A DNA stretch of 64,000 nucleotides from 2-02-FULL-66-14 sp964651335 (GTDB lineage Bacteria; Pseudomonadota; Gammaproteobacteria; Burkholderiales; SG8-39). The notes below the pieces were generated by a model. It searched no databases. It saw only the letters and a list, made by a program, of their open reading frames with translations, and was not told where the DNA came from. The stretch's first letter is position 1; each line of letters opens with the position of its first letter. Both the position numbers and the translations under genes were made by a program. The stretch spans positions 1-64,000 of the forward strand of contig CAZYVT010000014.1 of assembly GCA_964651335.1 (NCBI GenBank). The letters run 5' to 3'. Positions 63,077-64,000 of this stretch are shown piece by piece.

Positions 63077-63906
63077 TTGCCCGGCGATGCGCTCCAAGGC
63101 GACTTCGCTCCTCCTGCTTCCACCACGCCTTCTATGAGATTGCCCTTCACGGTACCGGAGAAGTGGCCGCTGCGCCCGGCAAGCTTGAAGCTGAGCTGGT
63201 CGCCCTTCAGCCGCACGTCTTCGAGCGGGATGTCCTTGCCATCAAGCCGCGCGGATCCCGAGACCTTGGTCACCTGCTGCCTCAGATCCAGCCGCACCGG
63301 CCCCTTGTTCACGCTCGCCGGCACGTTGGCGCTCCACTTTCCCGCGACTTTCGCCGGGACGACGTACAGATAGATCAGCGTCGTCGTGACCCCGCTGATC
63401 GCAACCTTGTCCTCGAGGTCCATCTGGACGTATTTCTCCGGAATCCACCCGGCGAGCGGATAGTCGTGCGAGAGGACTCGCGTGCCGGGCTTCAGCTCGG
63501 CCAGCAGCTTGTCCTTCAGCATGTTCACGGTGTTGGGAAGCAGGTACATCGTCAACACCGTCGCCTGCGAGATGTCGGTCTTGAACAGGTCCTGCGTGAT
63601 GAACTTGACGCGGTCGGCAAGACCTTCCTTCCGCGCTGCCTCGTTCGAGAGCTTGACCAGCTTGTCCTGGATCTCGACGCCGAAGCCGCGCGCGCCGAAC
63701 ACCTTGGCCGCGGTGAGGACGATGCGCCCGTCGCCGGAGCCGAGATCGATGACGAAGTCGCCGGCGCCGACTTCCGCGAGCTTGAGCATGTCGGCGACAA
63801 CGCTTTGCGGCGAGGGCACGTAGGGACCGGCGTTGACCGCCTTTTCTTCAGCCAGGACGGACGTGGCGACGAATGACGCAATCAGGAGAGCGGAGAGAAT
63901 TTTCAT
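63073..63906 (-). CDS. SAM methyltransferase-like protein with signal peptide
   Basis: 277 residues from the ATG at 63906 (MKILSALLIASFVATSVLAEE). The beginning is a convincing Sec signal, while residues ~45-150 contain class I methyltransferase motifs (FVIDLGSGDGRIVLTAAKVF; GFGVEIQDKLV). The C-terminal ~90 residues are beta-rich (LDLRQQVTKVSGSARLDG), of unknown fold. Signal-bearing proteins with this core occur in Proteobacteria; SAM is not known to be available in the periplasm, so enzyme activity outside the cytoplasm is doubtful. Confidence 0.82.
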   Translation of the reverse strand: MKILSALLIASFVATSVLAEEKAVNAGPYVPSPQSVVADMLKLAEVGAGDFVIDLGSGDGRIVLTAAKVFGARGFGVEIQDKLVKLSNEAARKEGLADRVKFITQDLFKTDISQATVLTMYLLPNTVNMLKDKLLAELKPGTRVLSHDYPLAGWIPEKYVQMDLEDKVAISGVTTTLIYLYVVPAKVAGKWSANVPASVNKGPVRLDLRQQVTKVSGSARLDGKDIPLEDVRLKGDQLSFKLAGRSGHFSGTVKGNLIEGVVEAGGAKSPWSASPGK

Positions 63907-63910
63907 CGGA

Positions 63911-64000
63911 TCAGGCTTCCACATGTTCGAGCGTGAGCTGCACGCTCTTCAGGCCGTTGAACTCGTTGACGGCGATCCGGTACGCGGCGCGCACCCGGGA
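63911..64000 (-). CDS. recJ: RecJ single-strand exonuclease, C-terminal end
   Basis: The window edge leaves 29 residues (SRVRAAYRIAVNEFNGLKS, then VQLTLEHVEA, stop). They match the C-terminal OB-fold of RecJ (YR...NE..G...LQL..E). RecJ is the 5'-3' ssDNA exonuclease of repair and recombination. recJ-prfB-lysS is a frequent order in betaproteobacteria, but here about 5 kb intervenes. Confidence 0.75.
   Translation of the reverse strand, partial: SRVRAAYRIAVNEFNGLKSVQLTLEHVEA

Overview
The window looks like a chromosomal segment of a high-GC betaproteobacterium. The evidence is a class I polyhydroxyalkanoate operon with phaR, an FbpABC-type ferric iron importer, a BamD/RluD/PgeF block, an RF2 gene (prfB) with the classic +1 frameshift followed by lysS, and overall gene content typical of Burkholderiales/Nitrosomonadales-like bacteria. 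No rRNA, tRNA, CRISPR array or complete insertion sequence was found. No gene-free stretch exceeds about 300 bases once the genes below are placed; the longest gaps, near 200 bases, are upstream and downstream of the cold-shock gene, upstream of fbpA, and at 62302-62495.

Layout. 1-3.4 kb: the 3' end of groEL, a membrane fatty-acid desaturase, small unknown proteins and a DUF3095 protein. 3.4-12.1 kb: one very large minus-strand cyclic beta-1,2-glucan synthase gene, divergent from a transglutaminase-like gene. 13-16.6 kb: a cold-shock protein, 4-hydroxyproline epimerase, an M24 aminopeptidase and a membrane protein. 16.7-21.1 kb: a tightly packed minus-strand cluster (DUF971, radical SAM protein with a CCAEP tail, ATP-grasp ligase, SAM methyltransferase, 2OG-Fe(II) oxygenase). 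It has the composition of an uncharacterised biosynthetic or modification pathway. 21.3-29.1 kb: yggX, oligoendopeptidase F, a Ser/Thr kinase fused to a cyclic-nucleotide-binding domain, bipA, marC and a cyclic-nucleotide-domain potassium channel. 29-34.7 kb: small enzymes, an esterase, an orphan molybdenum hydroxylase large subunit behind a 25-bp perfect palindrome, and tonB. 35-39 kb: an iron importer split over three transcription units, with Fur-like boxes. 39-45.9 kb: NlpC/P60 lipoprotein, DinG-type helicase, denD, bamD, rluD, pgeF and a ZIP transporter. 46-53.6 kb: the PHA operon phaC-phaA-phaB1-phaB2-phaR-second thiolase, then a BenE-like transporter. 53.6-56.2 kb: hicBA, a formylglycine-generating-enzyme fragment, DUF427, an EamA transporter and a glycine-zipper protein. 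56.3-58.9 kb: lysS and prfB.

58.9-63.9 kb is an accessory stretch between prfB and the recJ 3' end, which are neighbours in many betaproteobacteria. It holds a hot-dog dehydratase-like gene fused at its 3' end to the antisense of a truncated oxidoreductase. Next to it is an apparent integron cassette array without a visible integrase: three minus-strand ORFs, each followed at its 3' end by an attC-like site, one of which contains the stop codon of the cassette gene. A KTSC protein, a cyclophilin-fold protein and a methyltransferase with a signal peptide follow.

The strongest leads for something undescribed are the CCAEP radical SAM/ATP-grasp cluster and the cassette array with its unknown proteins. 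All family names come from reading translations; no database search was run.
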